Assembly (NCBI RefSeq): GCF_000730165.1
Contig: NZ_CP022111.1
Location: 1,054,001 to 1,118,000 of the forward strand
Source: Nitrospirillum viridazoti CBAmc
GTDB lineage: Bacteria > Pseudomonadota > Alphaproteobacteria > Azospirillales > Azospirillaceae
Direction: 5' to 3'
DNA: 64,000 nt
Within the stretch, counting starts at the first letter, position 1, and each line of letters begins with the position of its first letter. This document shows positions 47,462 to 56,415 of this stretch, in pieces. The notes under the pieces are model-generated. The model had not been told where the DNA came from. It searched no databases and saw nothing but the letters and a program-made list of their open reading frames with translations. The position numbers and the translations under genes were made by a program.

Positions 47462-48625
47462 TCAGGCCGCCTTTCCGCCCAAAGGTCCCGTGGCGGGTGG
47501 CCCCGCCGGCGGGGTGCCGGACCGGCCCGCCCCTCCGCGGCTCAGACGCCGCCAGTTCTCCAGATACCAATACCCCATGGCCACTGGCAGGATGCCCACG
47601 ACATACAGCACGGCATTGAAGGCCTGTGTCTTCACCGCCAAGTTGGAGATGCCCAGCATCATGGCCTGCAGCAGCATGCCGAAGACCACGGCCAAGGCGA
47701 TGCGGCGGGCCTGCCCGCGGCGCGAGAATTCACCGGACATCAGCGCCGTCAGCGCGATCATGGCGAAGGCGGGCGCCAGCAGCGGTGTCGCGAAACGCTG
47801 GTGCAGCTCCTGGTTAAGGCGCGGGCGCAGCTGGGTGTCGGTCGGGTTGCCGGTGTCGAATAGCAGGTCGCTCAGCGTCCGTTCGCGCGGGTCAGGCCAG
47901 CGCTGCGCCTCCCCAGCGTTCAGCACCTTCAGGTCCACCGTGTAGCGCTTGAATTCCAGGTTGGAGGCGTGGCCCGTGTCCCGGTCGTATTCCTGGCGCA
48001 CGCCGTCATAGACGATGACGCGGGGGCCGGCCTCGGCCGTCACCAGGATGCCATGGTCGGCGATAGTCATCACCGGTCGCTGCGGCTTGCTGTTGTCGTA
48101 GATGATCAGGCCGTTCAGCATGCCCTCCGCCCCGCGCTGGCGGACATAGACGGTTTTGCCCTCGCCCACGTCGTTGAACGTGCCTTCGCGGAGCAGGACA
48201 GAGGAATAGTCGGTGCGGATCTCCTCGCGCAGGCGCACGAACTCGCGCTGCGCCGCCGGCGCCAGGAACAAGTTCAGCAGCAGGCAGAGGAACAGGACAA
48301 TGGCCGACAACTGCAGCGCGGGCCGGGCCAGCGTCAGCGGCCCCATGCCGGCCGCGCGCATGACCACCAGCTCGCTGTCCAGCGTCAGGCGGTTGTAGGT
48401 GAACAGCGTGGCGATCAGCACGCCCCAGGGCATGACCAGCGCCAGGAAGGTCGGCAGGGTGGAAAACGCCAAGCGCAGGAACATGCTGATCGGCGCCCCG
48501 CCCTCGACCACCAGCTGGATCAGGCGCAGGGACTGCGTCATCCAGATGGTCGAGGACAACCCGGCCGTGATGAAAACCATCGCCACGACAAGGTTGCGCG
48601 ACAAATACCGGCCGATCAGCTTCAT
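47462..48625 (-). CDS. lptF: LPS export ABC transporter permease LptF
   Basis: The 387-residue partner of LptG has the same layout: IGRYLSRNLVVAMVF start, LTLDSELVVMRAAGMGP coupling region, a periplasmic domain and three C-terminal helices. The start at 48625 is preferred to an upstream in-frame start because family similarity begins with MKLIGRYL. It is the first gene of the operon. Confidence 0.94.
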   Translation of the reverse strand: MKLIGRYLSRNLVVAMVFITAGLSSTIWMTQSLRLIQLVVEGGAPISMFLRLAFSTLPTFLALVMPWGVLIATLFTYNRLTLDSELVVMRAAGMGPLTLARPALQLSAIVLFLCLLLNLFLAPAAQREFVRLREEIRTDYSSVLLREGTFNDVGEGKTVYVRQRGAEGMLNGLIIYDNSKPQRPVMTIADHGILVTAEAGPRVIVYDGVRQEYDRDTGHASNLEFKRYTVDLKVLNAGEAQRWPDPRERTLSDLLFDTGNPTDTQLRPRLNQELHQRFATPLLAPAFAMIALTALMSGEFSRRGQARRIALAVVFGMLLQAMMLGISNLAVKTQAFNAVLYVVGILPVAMGYWYLENWRRLSRGGAGRSGTPPAGPPATGPLGGKAA

Positions 48626-49023
48626 CGTGCTCCACAACACACAAGGCGGGACCGGTGCCCGCCACAACGGCGCCCGCGCATCCCGCCGATCCGACCACCG
48701 CGACACCCCACATGAGGCACCGGCGGCCCGGCCACTATAGGACCCCACAATTTGGCGAAACCAGGGCGCGACACCCCGCCGCCAAGCCGACGACAGCCGG
48801 CATGGAACCCCGCCCGACTAGGCTTGGCACGCAGTTCTTATCGCCTCCCGTCGCCGGAAACAACCGCCTGGGACAAAAGGTCTGGATTTCGAGCGTTGAC
48901 GTACAACATTCAGAAATCCTGTATAGGACTTCCAACGCCATAAGGCGAAGCCATCCGGACGGGTCCAGGCGCCAAGACGCCCCCCGTTCCAAGGATCCCA
49001 AGGGACCGACCAAGAGAGGCAAG
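48626..49023. other. Divergent lptF-pepA promoter region
   Basis: No gene is visible in these 398 bases. The right half is AT-richer and holds the predicted pepA promoter at 48896-48925. I see nothing else that stands out. Confidence 0.6.
48896..48925 (+). promoter_or_regulatory. Putative sigma-70 promoter of pepA
   Basis: TTGACG (48896-48901), an 18-base spacer, then TGTATA (48920-48925). The leader to the pepA ATG would be about 90 bases. Confidence 0.55.
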
Positions 49024-50517
49024 ATGAAGATCGCTTACGCCCAGAACGCCCTGCCGCAATCCGGCGTCCTGGCCATCACGGTGTCGCAGGGCCGCGGCCT
49101 GGGCAGCCTGGGCGCCGAGTTGGACCAGAAGAGCGGCGGCGCCCTGGCCCGCGCCATGGAAGCCGGCCGCTACACCGGCAAGGCGGATGAGACGCTGACC
49201 CTGCTGGCCCCCGGCGGCACCGAGTACGCGCGCATCCTGCTGGTGGGCATCGGCGCCGCCGAGAAGGTGACGGACCTGACGGCCCAGTCGCTGGGCGGCA
49301 CCGTCGCCGCCAGCCTTGCCCGCGCCGGCGATCCCGACGCCACCCTGGTGCTGGACGGCCATGACGGCCTGGTTCTGGCGCCGGCCACCTTCGCCGCCAA
49401 CGTCGGCTACGGCGCCCGCCTGCGTTCCTACCGCTTCGACAAGTACCGGACCAAGGAGCCAAAGGACCAGAAGCCGACGTTGAAGAAGCTGACCCTGGCC
49501 ACGACCGAGCATTCCGCCGCCAAGAAGGCCTACGGCAAGCTGGAGAAGATCGCCGACGGCGTCTTCCTCACCCGCGACGTGGTGTCGGAGCCGCCGAACG
49601 TCATCTACCCCGAGACCCTGTCCGAGCGCTGCCTGGCCCTGACCGAGCTGGGCGTGAAGGTCGAGGTGTTGGACGAGAAGCAGATGAAGAAGCTGGGCAT
49701 GGGCGCGCTGCTGGGCGTGGGCCAGGGCTCGGCCAAGCCGCCGCGCCTGGTCATCATGCGCTGGGACGGCGGTGAGAAGGGTGCCGCTCCCCTGGCCTTC
49801 GTGGGCAAGGGCGTCACCTTCGACACCGGCGGCATCTCCATCAAGCCGGCCGCCGGGATGGAGGACATGAAGTGGGACATGGCGGGCTCCGGCGCCGTCA
49901 TCGGCCTGATGGCCGCCCTGGCCGGACGCAAGGCCAAGGCCAACGTCGTCGGCGTGGTCGCCCTGGTGGAGAACATGCCCGACGGCAACGCCCAGCGTCC
50001 GGGCGACGTCGTCACCAGCATGTCCGGGCAGACGATCGAGGTGCTGAACACTGACGCCGAGGGCCGCCTGATCCTGGCCGACGCCCTGTGGTACACCCAG
50101 GCGACGTTCAAGCCGCGCTTCATGGTCGACCTGGCGACGTTGACCGGCGCCATCATCGTCTCGCTGGGTAATGAGCACGCCGGCCTGTTCTCCAATAACG
50201 ACGAGCTGTCGCAGCGCCTCACCGATGCCGGCCTGAAGACGGGCGAGACTCTGTGGCGCCTGCCCCTGGGGGCCGCCTACGACAAGGACATCGACTGCGA
50301 CGTCGCCGACATGAAGAACATCGGCAGCCCGGGCAAGGCCGGCAGCATCATCGGTGCCGTGTTCCTGCAGCGCTTCGTCAACGACGTGCCGTGGGCCCAC
50401 CTGGACATCGCCGGCACCGCCTGGACCAAGAAGGACGGCGCCACCGTGCCCAAGGGCGCCTCGGGCTACGGCGTCCGCCTGCTGGACCGGCTGGTGGCCG
50501 ACTATTACGAAGACTGA
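49024..50517 (+). CDS. pepA: Leucyl aminopeptidase (M17)
   Basis: The 497-residue cytosolic enzyme removes N-terminal residues from peptides. Metal and catalytic segments: GKGVTFDTGGISIKPA, KWDMAGSGAVIG, NMPDGNAQRPGDV and the signature NTDAEGRLILAD. GAGAGG precedes the ATG. PepA can also bind DNA in some bacteria; nothing here shows that role. Confidence 0.96.
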   Translation: MKIAYAQNALPQSGVLAITVSQGRGLGSLGAELDQKSGGALARAMEAGRYTGKADETLTLLAPGGTEYARILLVGIGAAEKVTDLTAQSLGGTVAASLARAGDPDATLVLDGHDGLVLAPATFAANVGYGARLRSYRFDKYRTKEPKDQKPTLKKLTLATTEHSAAKKAYGKLEKIADGVFLTRDVVSEPPNVIYPETLSERCLALTELGVKVEVLDEKQMKKLGMGALLGVGQGSAKPPRLVIMRWDGGEKGAAPLAFVGKGVTFDTGGISIKPAAGMEDMKWDMAGSGAVIGLMAALAGRKAKANVVGVVALVENMPDGNAQRPGDVVTSMSGQTIEVLNTDAEGRLILADALWYTQATFKPRFMVDLATLTGAIIVSLGNEHAGLFSNNDELSQRLTDAGLKTGETLWRLPLGAAYDKDIDCDVADMKNIGSPGKAGSIIGAVFLQRFVNDVPWAHLDIAGTAWTKKDGATVPKGASGYGVRLLDRLVADYYED

Positions 50518-50545
50518 CAAAAGCCTTCGCAGTCAGGGTAAGATC

Positions 50546-50581
50546 GGGGCGGCTCGGGTTACGGGCCGCCCCTTTTCTTTT
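50546..50581 (+). terminator. Intrinsic terminator between pepA and holC
   Basis: GGGGCGGC (50546-50553) pairs with GCCGCCCC (50565-50572), followed by TTTTCTTTT. It ends only 16 bases before the holC start, so holC depends on read-through or on a promoter inside the hairpin region. Confidence 0.85.
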
Positions 50582-50597
50582 GCCGCCGGACACATGC

Positions 50598-51044
50598 ATG
50601 ACCGAGGTCAACTTCTACCACCTGCAGCGCAGCAGCCTGGAGCAGACCCTGCCCGACCTGCTGGAACGGTCGCTGGCGCGCGGCTGGCGGGCGGTGGTGC
50701 TGTCGACGGTGGAGGAGCGGGCGGAGCAGTTGGCCCAGCACCTGTGGACTTGGCGGCCGGACAGCTTCTTGCCCCACGGCACGGCCAAGGACGGCCACGC
50801 TGCCGACCAGCCCATCTGGCTGACGGCGGTGGATGAGCGGCCCAACGATGCCCAGGTGCTGTTCCTGACCGATGGCGCCACCAGCGCCCACATGGCCGAC
50901 TACGTCCGCGTCTGCGACATCTTCGACGGCATCGACCCCGACGCGGTGGCCGCAGCCCGCCAGCGCTGGAAGGCCGCCAAGGAAGCGGGGCTGGACCTCA
51001 CCTACTGGCAGCAGACCGACAAGGGCTGGGAGAAGAAGGCCTGA
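50598..51044 (+). CDS. holC: DNA polymerase III subunit chi
   Basis: The 148-residue protein matches HolC: MTEVNFYHLQRSSLEQTLPD, VVLSTVEERAEQLAQHLW, FLPHGTAKDGHAADQPIWL, ending KAAKEAGLDLTYWQQTDKGW. Chi links the clamp loader to SSB's acidic tail. It follows pepA, as in many proteobacteria. Confidence 0.93.
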   Translation: MTEVNFYHLQRSSLEQTLPDLLERSLARGWRAVVLSTVEERAEQLAQHLWTWRPDSFLPHGTAKDGHAADQPIWLTAVDERPNDAQVLFLTDGATSAHMADYVRVCDIFDGIDPDAVAAARQRWKAAKEAGLDLTYWQQTDKGWEKKA

Positions 51045-51135
51045 GACGGTCTTTACCCGCACCTTCTGTGCATATGCAGCATGGATGGACGTCGAGCCCC
51101 TGGAAAGGTGGCGCACGGCCCTTATCTAAAGGCCG

Positions 51136-51861
51136 ATGAACAGCCTATCCATCGCGCGCATCCTGCTGGTCGAGGACGATCCGGCCATGCGCACCCTGAT
51201 CCTGCGCGTGCTCAAGGAAAACGGGTTCGAGCCCACCGGCGTGCGCGACGGCCGGGAGATGGCGGACGCGCTGAGCCAGGGCAGCTTCGACCTGGTGTTG
51301 CTGGACGTCATGCTGCCGGGCCAGAGCGGTCTGGACATCTGCCGGGATCTGCGGCGCGCCAGCCAGGTACCCATCATCATGGTCAGCGCCCATGGCGAAG
51401 AGATCGACATGGTGCTGGGGCTGGAGATGGGCGCCGACGACTATGTGCCCAAGCCCTTCCGTGCCAAGGAACTGCTGGCCCGCATCCGCGCCCTGCTGCG
51501 CCGCGCCGCGAACAACAGCCCCGGCGCCGGGTCCATCGGTTCGACCCCGCAGGACGTCATGGTCTTTGCCGGCTGGCGCCTGGACCGGCGCCGGCGCGAG
51601 TTGACCGACCCCGACGGTGTGGCGGTGGACCTGTCGGGGGCGGAGCATGACTTGCTGGTCAGCTTCCTGGAGAATCGTCAGCGCGTGATCGGGCGCGAGC
51701 GCCTGCTGGAACTGTCCCGCGCCCGCCTGGGTGAGGTGAACGACCGCAGCGTCGACGTGCTGGTCAGCCGCCTGCGGCGCAAGCTGGGCGATGAGAACCG
51801 CCTGATCCGCACCATACGCGGCGTCGGCTACATCTTTACCGCCGACGTGGCGACGCTGTGA
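51136..51861 (+). CDS. OmpR-family response regulator
   Basis: The 241-residue protein has a receiver domain (acidic pair in LLVEDD, phospho-acceptor Asp57 in LVLLDVMLPG, Lys in YVPKPF) and a C-terminal winged helix (LSGAEHDLLVSFLENRQRV, VDVLVSRLRRKLGD, IRTIRGVGYIF). It pairs with the kinase that overlaps its stop. Confidence 0.93.
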   Translation: MNSLSIARILLVEDDPAMRTLILRVLKENGFEPTGVRDGREMADALSQGSFDLVLLDVMLPGQSGLDICRDLRRASQVPIIMVSAHGEEIDMVLGLEMGADDYVPKPFRAKELLARIRALLRRAANNSPGAGSIGSTPQDVMVFAGWRLDRRRRELTDPDGVAVDLSGAEHDLLVSFLENRQRVIGRERLLELSRARLGEVNDRSVDVLVSRLRRKLGDENRLIRTIRGVGYIFTADVATL

Positions 51862-53234
51862 CCCGGCTCGGCATTCACCGCTGGGGCCACCTCTGGCCGC
51901 GCAGCCTGATCGGCCGCCTGGGCCTGGTGCTTTTCGGCGCGGTGCTGCTGGCCGTCATCGGCAACGCCATCGTGCTGGGCCAGGCGGAGCAGCATTACGG
52001 CGACGAGACCCAGACCTGGCACATCGCGGAACAGGTGGAAACGGCGGGCCATGTCCTGTCCGCCATCGATCCGGTGCGGCGGGGGAATGTCGCGTCCTCC
52101 CTCTCCTCCCCCTACCTGACCTTCACCTGGGTGGATGCGGCCCAGGCGCGCGAGGCGCAAGGCGACAACCCCGCCAGCTGGCTGCTGCGCCATGAGATGA
52201 TCGAGCACCGGGCCGCCCTGGCCGGCATGGACCTGCGCCTGCGCACGGGGCCCGGGACGCCGGTGAAGGCGTTTGACGGCGACGTGCGCCTTCTGGACGG
52301 CAGCACGCTGCGCTTCGGCGTCACCGACCTGCCTTCCACCGTGCCGGTCATCTATGCCCAGTTGGGCTCCATCGCCTTGCTGTCCATCGGTGTGCTGCTG
52401 ATGGCCCTGTTCCTGGTGCAGACCCTGGCGTCCCCTCTGAAGATGCTGGTCAAGGCGGCGGACGCGGTGGGCAACGGCCCGCCGGTGTTCATCCCCACGC
52501 GAGGCCCGCAGGAGATCCGGCACGTCGCCCAGGCCTTCAACGCCATGCAGCGGCGGATCGACCGCCTGATCACCAGCCGGACGGAGGCCTTGGCCGCCGT
52601 CTCCCACGACCTGCGCACGCCCATCGGCCGCCTGCGCCTGCGCGCCGGCTTCCTGCCCAATGCCGAGGACCGCGCCGCCTTCGACAGCGATCTCGATGAG
52701 ATGGAAGGCATGGTCAACGACGTGCTGGACTATCTGGGCGGCGAGGAGGATCCCGAAAAGCCGCGCCGCACGGACCTGCCGGCCTTGCTGTCCACCCTGG
52801 TGGACAACGCCACCGACGCCGGCCATGTCGCCAGCTATGAGGGGCCGGAGCGCCTGGCCCTGGCCCTGCGGCCCCTGGGCATGCGCCGGGCCTTTTCCAA
52901 CATCATCAACAACGCCATCGCCTATGGCGGCACGGCCCGGGTCGCGGTGCGCGACACGGGAAAAAGCGCCGTCATCACCATCAGCGATGATGGCCCGGGC
53001 ATCCCCGAGGCGCAGTTCGAGACGGTGTTCGAGCCCTTTCACCGGCTGGAGGAATCCCGCAACCGGGGAACCGGCGGCACCGGCCTGGGCCTGACCATCG
53101 CCCGCCAGGCGGTGACGCGCGAGGGCGGCACCATCACCCTGAGCAACCGGGCGGAGGGCGGGCTTTCCGTCATTATTACGATTCCGAAACGGGATGATCC
53201 GGCGCAAAAGGCCGGCAGACACACTTTGTCATAA
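51858..53234 (+). CDS. Membrane sensor histidine kinase
   Basis: The 458-residue kinase starts with GTG at 51858, overlapping the regulator stop by four bases. A first membrane helix lies near 20-40, then a periplasmic sensor region, a second helix near 165-190, a HAMP domain, the H-box AAVSHDLRTPIGRLRL (His250), and the ATPase boxes NIINNAIAYG, DDGPGIP and GTGGTGLGLTIAR. The signal is unknown. Confidence 0.93.
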   Translation: MTRLGIHRWGHLWPRSLIGRLGLVLFGAVLLAVIGNAIVLGQAEQHYGDETQTWHIAEQVETAGHVLSAIDPVRRGNVASSLSSPYLTFTWVDAAQAREAQGDNPASWLLRHEMIEHRAALAGMDLRLRTGPGTPVKAFDGDVRLLDGSTLRFGVTDLPSTVPVIYAQLGSIALLSIGVLLMALFLVQTLASPLKMLVKAADAVGNGPPVFIPTRGPQEIRHVAQAFNAMQRRIDRLITSRTEALAAVSHDLRTPIGRLRLRAGFLPNAEDRAAFDSDLDEMEGMVNDVLDYLGGEEDPEKPRRTDLPALLSTLVDNATDAGHVASYEGPERLALALRPLGMRRAFSNIINNAIAYGGTARVAVRDTGKSAVITISDDGPGIPEAQFETVFEPFHRLEESRNRGTGGTGLGLTIARQAVTREGGTITLSNRAEGGLSVIITIPKRDDPAQKAGRHTLS

Positions 53235-53287
53235 TCGAAACGTATCCGGGAAAAACTCAGGCCTTAAGTCTTGATGGCCCCCAACGG

Positions 53288-53323
53288 GGACGGTGGTTCC
53301 AGGCGCCCTTCGCCCCACCGTCC
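53288..53323 (+). other. 9-bp stem-loop in the carbonic anhydrase leader
   Basis: GGACGGTGG (53288-53296) pairs perfectly with CCACCGTCC (53315-53323) around an 18-base loop containing GGCGCC. It ends 38 bases before the start at 53362. No T-run follows; it may be a leader structure or weak terminator of the kinase gene. Confidence 0.4.
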
Positions 53324-53361
53324 GGCCGGGATCATCGACTTGAACGCGAGGATTTCCCATC

Positions 53362-54078
53362 ATGGACAGCATCATCGACGGCGTGTCGCACTTCCGATCT
53401 GTTGTCTTCCCCGAACAGCGGTCGCTGTACCGCAAGCTGGCCCACCACGGGCAACAGCCCAAGGCGCTGGTGATTTCCTGCGCCGACAGCCGCGTGGTGC
53501 CTGAGATCATCACCCAGAGCGGCCCGGGCGAGATGTTCGTCTGCCGCAACGCCGGCAACATCGTCCCGCCCTTCAGCCAGGTGAACGGCGGCGTCTCCTC
53601 CGCCATCGAATACGCGGTGGTGGGCCTGGGCGTGAACGACATCGTCGTCTGTGGCCATTCCGACTGCGGCGCCATGAAGGCCCTGCTGAAGCCCGAGGCG
53701 CTGACGGACATGCCCAACGTGGCCGCCTGGCTACGTCATGCCGAAAGCGCCCGCCATGTGCTGCGCGAGGCCTACAGCCTGCTGCCGGAGGCGGAGGCCG
53801 CGCGCGTGCTGGCCATGGAGAACGTGGTGGCGCAGCTGAACCACCTGCGCAGCCACCCCTCCGTCGCCGCCAAGCTGGCAGCCGGTCAGTTGAACCTGCA
53901 CGGCTGGTTCTTCGACCTGGAGAACGGTCACATCCTGGCCCTGGACGGCGAGACGGGGACGTTCCTGCCCGTGGGCGACAGGAACCAGACCCTTCAGGTG
54001 GCCGTGCGCGGCACGCGCCGCGCGGTGGCCGATCCCTGCTGCGCCCAGCACGCCCATCACGTCACCGCGGCCGAGTAA
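53362..54078 (+). CDS. Beta-class carbonic anhydrase
   Basis: The 238-residue enzyme interconverts CO2 and bicarbonate. Zinc ligands are Cys40 and Asp42 with Arg44 (SCADSR), His99 and Cys102 (CGHSDCGAMK). The C-terminus is longer than minimal and ends with a Cys/His-rich tail (DPCCAQHAHHV). It lies nine bases before a SulP transporter start, which suggests a joint bicarbonate role. Confidence 0.95.
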   Translation: MDSIIDGVSHFRSVVFPEQRSLYRKLAHHGQQPKALVISCADSRVVPEIITQSGPGEMFVCRNAGNIVPPFSQVNGGVSSAIEYAVVGLGVNDIVVCGHSDCGAMKALLKPEALTDMPNVAAWLRHAESARHVLREAYSLLPEAEAARVLAMENVVAQLNHLRSHPSVAAKLAAGQLNLHGWFFDLENGHILALDGETGTFLPVGDRNQTLQVAVRGTRRAVADPCCAQHAHHVTAAE

Positions 54079-54087
54079 GGGAGCGTG

Positions 54088-55620
54088 ATGATGCAGCGTT
54101 TTTTTCCCGCCACGCTGGCGCGGGACCTCCCCGCGTCCATCGTGGTCTTCCTGGTGGCCATGCCGCTGTGCATGGGCATCGCCATCGCCTCCGGCGCGCC
54201 GCCTGAAAAGGGGCTGATCACCGGCATCATCGGCGGCATCGTCGTCGGCCTGCTGGCGGGGTCGCCCCTGCAGGTCAGCGGCCCTGCCGCCGGCTTGGCG
54301 GTCATCGTCTTCGAACTGATCCGCGATGCCGGCATCGGCGCCCTGGGCCCCGTGCTGATCATGGCCGGCCTGATCCAGATGGCGGCCGGCATGCTGAAGC
54401 TGGGACAGTGGTTCCGCGCCATCTCCCCCGCCGTGGTGCACGGCATGCTGGCCGGCATCGGCGTGCTGATCGTGGCGGGCCAGTTGCACGTCATGCTGGA
54501 CGCCAAGCCGCAGGCTGGCGGCCTGGCCAACATCCTGGCTGCGCCCGCCGCCTATTTCGGCCTGTTCCCCTTCAGCGGCGACGCGGCCGAGGCGGCGCTG
54601 GGCATCGGCCTGCTGACCATCGCCACCATGCTGGTGTGGGAATGGGTGCGGCCCCAGCGCCTGCGCCTGGTGCCGGGCGCCCTGGTGGGCGTCGTCGCCG
54701 CCACCCTGGCCGCCACGCTGCTGAACCTGCCTGTGGCCAAAGTGGCGGTGCCGGAAAGCCTGTGGGCCGCCATCCAGCCGCCCGACTTCGCCAACGGCTT
54801 CGGCCTGTTCGAGCCCAAGCTGATCGTCATGGCGGTGGCCATCGCCTTCATCGCCAGTGCCGAAACCCTGCTGTCGGCGGCGGCAGTGGACCGCATGCAC
54901 GACGGCGTGCGCACCAATTACAACCGCGAACTGACGGCCCAGGGCGTGGGCAACCTGCTCTGCGGCCTGGCCGGCGCCCTGCCCATGACCGGCGTCATCG
55001 TGCGCAGTTCCGCCAATGTGCAAGCCGGCGGCGTCACCCGCGCCTCCACCATCCTGCACGGCGTGTGGATCCTGGGTGCCGTCGCCCTGCTGCCCTGGCT
55101 GCTGCGGGCCATCCCCATGTCGGCCCTGGCCGGCGTGCTGGTGGTCACCGGTTATCGCCTGGTCAGCGTGGCCCATGCCCGCCACCTGTTCGAGCGCTAT
55201 GGCGCCCTGCCGGCCGCCATCTGGGCCGCCACCCTGGTCACCGTGGTCGCCACCGACCTGCTGACCGGCGTGCTGGTGGGCCTGGGCCTCAGCCTCCTCG
55301 AGTTGCTCCCCCAGGTGCGCCGCCTGCGCCTGCTGGTCGTCACCCGCGAGAGGGAAGCGGGCGAGTGGGAGGTGGTGCTGTCCGGTTCCGCCAGCCTGGT
55401 GCAGCTTCCCCGCCTGGCCAAGGCGCTGGAAAGCCTGCCCCCCGCCCAGCGCGTCACCCTCCGCCTGCGTTCCCTGTGGTTCATGGACCATACCTGCGCC
55501 GAGCTGATCAGCGGCTGGATGGACCGCCGGCGGGGCCAGGGCGAACGGGTGATCATCGACGACGGCGACGTCGCCCGCCACCAGGAATTCGCCGCCAAAC
55601 TGCAAGTCAGCCACGGCTGA
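54088..55620 (+). CDS. SulP-family anion transporter with STAS-like domain
   Basis: The 510-residue protein has about twelve helices. SulP features include DLPASIVVFLVAMPLCMGIA, GSPLQVSGPAAGLAVIV and NLLCGLAGALPMTGVIVRSS. A C-terminal STAS-like domain follows (about 440-510, LRSLWFMDHTCAELI). Linkage to carbonic anhydrase suggests bicarbonate as substrate, as seen for other SulP-anhydrase pairs; sulfate cannot be excluded. ATG 54088 or 54091 follow GGGAG. Confidence 0.9.
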   Translation: MMQRFFPATLARDLPASIVVFLVAMPLCMGIAIASGAPPEKGLITGIIGGIVVGLLAGSPLQVSGPAAGLAVIVFELIRDAGIGALGPVLIMAGLIQMAAGMLKLGQWFRAISPAVVHGMLAGIGVLIVAGQLHVMLDAKPQAGGLANILAAPAAYFGLFPFSGDAAEAALGIGLLTIATMLVWEWVRPQRLRLVPGALVGVVAATLAATLLNLPVAKVAVPESLWAAIQPPDFANGFGLFEPKLIVMAVAIAFIASAETLLSAAAVDRMHDGVRTNYNRELTAQGVGNLLCGLAGALPMTGVIVRSSANVQAGGVTRASTILHGVWILGAVALLPWLLRAIPMSALAGVLVVTGYRLVSVAHARHLFERYGALPAAIWAATLVTVVATDLLTGVLVGLGLSLLELLPQVRRLRLLVVTREREAGEWEVVLSGSASLVQLPRLAKALESLPPAQRVTLRLRSLWFMDHTCAELISGWMDRRRGQGERVIIDDGDVARHQEFAAKLQVSHG

Positions 55621-55656
55621 TCCCCAGCCGACATGGTTCATCACAAGGAGGAAAAC

Positions 55657-56034
55657 ATGCGTTTCACCAAGACCCTGGCCCTGATCCCCGTGCTGGCCGC
55701 CCTGGCCATTCCGCTGGGCACTGCCCAGGCGTCCGGCACCGCCACGACAGGGACCGCCACAGCAGGCATCCAAGTGCCCGCCATCACCATCACGGCCGCC
55801 CAGACCGACGCCGCGCGCCGCGTCTGCCGCGACACGCTGGGCCTGGCCCCGGCCAACGTGGACTTCGCCGCCTGTGTCGATAGCCTGAAGACCCAGGCCG
55901 CCGCCGCTCAGCAGCCGGTACCGGAGGCCCGCGCCTGCGCCGAGATGGGCCACACCCCCGGCGGCACCGAACACCGCCACTGCGTCGCCCACCTGGCATC
56001 GGCGGTCAGCCATGCCCAGACGCCGCTGAACTGA
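55657..56034 (+). CDS. Small secreted protein of unknown function
   Basis: The 125-residue protein has a strong AAGGAGG site and a signal peptide ending TAQAS. The mature part is Ala/Thr-rich, then has four Cys (RRVCRDTLG, AACVDSL, ARACAEMGH, HRHCVAHL) that could form two disulfides, and a His-rich end. No family is recognised. It is probably the last gene of the anhydrase-SulP unit, ahead of a strong terminator. Confidence 0.7.
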   Translation: MRFTKTLALIPVLAALAIPLGTAQASGTATTGTATAGIQVPAITITAAQTDAARRVCRDTLGLAPANVDFAACVDSLKTQAAAAQQPVPEARACAEMGHTPGGTEHRHCVAHLASAVSHAQTPLN

Positions 56035-56140
56035 GCGGCGTCCTCGTCATCCCTTCATCTCAATCTTGAAATCGGGCGGCGTCCTTGACTGCCCGGGTGC
56101 GGCTCCCATCCACCCGGTCCCTACCCTAGCGTCCGCCCGT

Positions 56141-56174
56141 GCCCATCCCCCTTCCCCGGGGGATGGGCTTTTTT
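56141..56174 (+). terminator. Strong intrinsic terminator
   Basis: GCCCATCCCCC (56141-56151) pairs perfectly with GGGGGATGGGC (56158-56168), followed by TTTTTT. It ends the anhydrase-SulP-secreted protein unit. Confidence 0.93.
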
Positions 56175-56415
56175 GTTGGTTCATGATCATTCTTTCGACT
56201 TGAACAGTAGTCGTTCCAGGAAATTATCCAGCAAAACCGTTCTATTACCGACCATTGCGCCAAACCGAGGCGGCCCCATCATTTAATGTTTCATTTACCT
56301 GTTTCATGGCTCTCTTGAGCGGAGCGGCGCCATCATTTCCGCCGGACCCCGATTCCAATGAAGCTCCCCGCAGAGGGGGCCGCCTTTGGCGTGACCAACT
56401 TGGAGGAACCTTCCG
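56175..56415. other. AT-richer upstream region of the FIST chemoreceptor gene
   Basis: With the terminator region, 381 bases after 56034 hold no gene. This part must contain the promoter of the gene at 56416. ATGATCAT (56183-56190) is an eight-base palindrome. A GAAC-N7-GTTC pair at 56202-56216 is noted but not taken as a LexA site. Confidence 0.5.

Noticed and set aside
53731-56013. A 760-codon minus-strand frame opposite carbonic anhydrase and SulP
   Set aside because: Gly/Gln/His-rich antisense shadow of two well-recognised genes.
56202-56216. GAAC-N7-GTTC pair upstream of the FIST chemoreceptor as an SOS box
   Set aside because: Such a pair is expected about once per window by chance, it is not the direct-repeat form, and the gene is not a known SOS gene.
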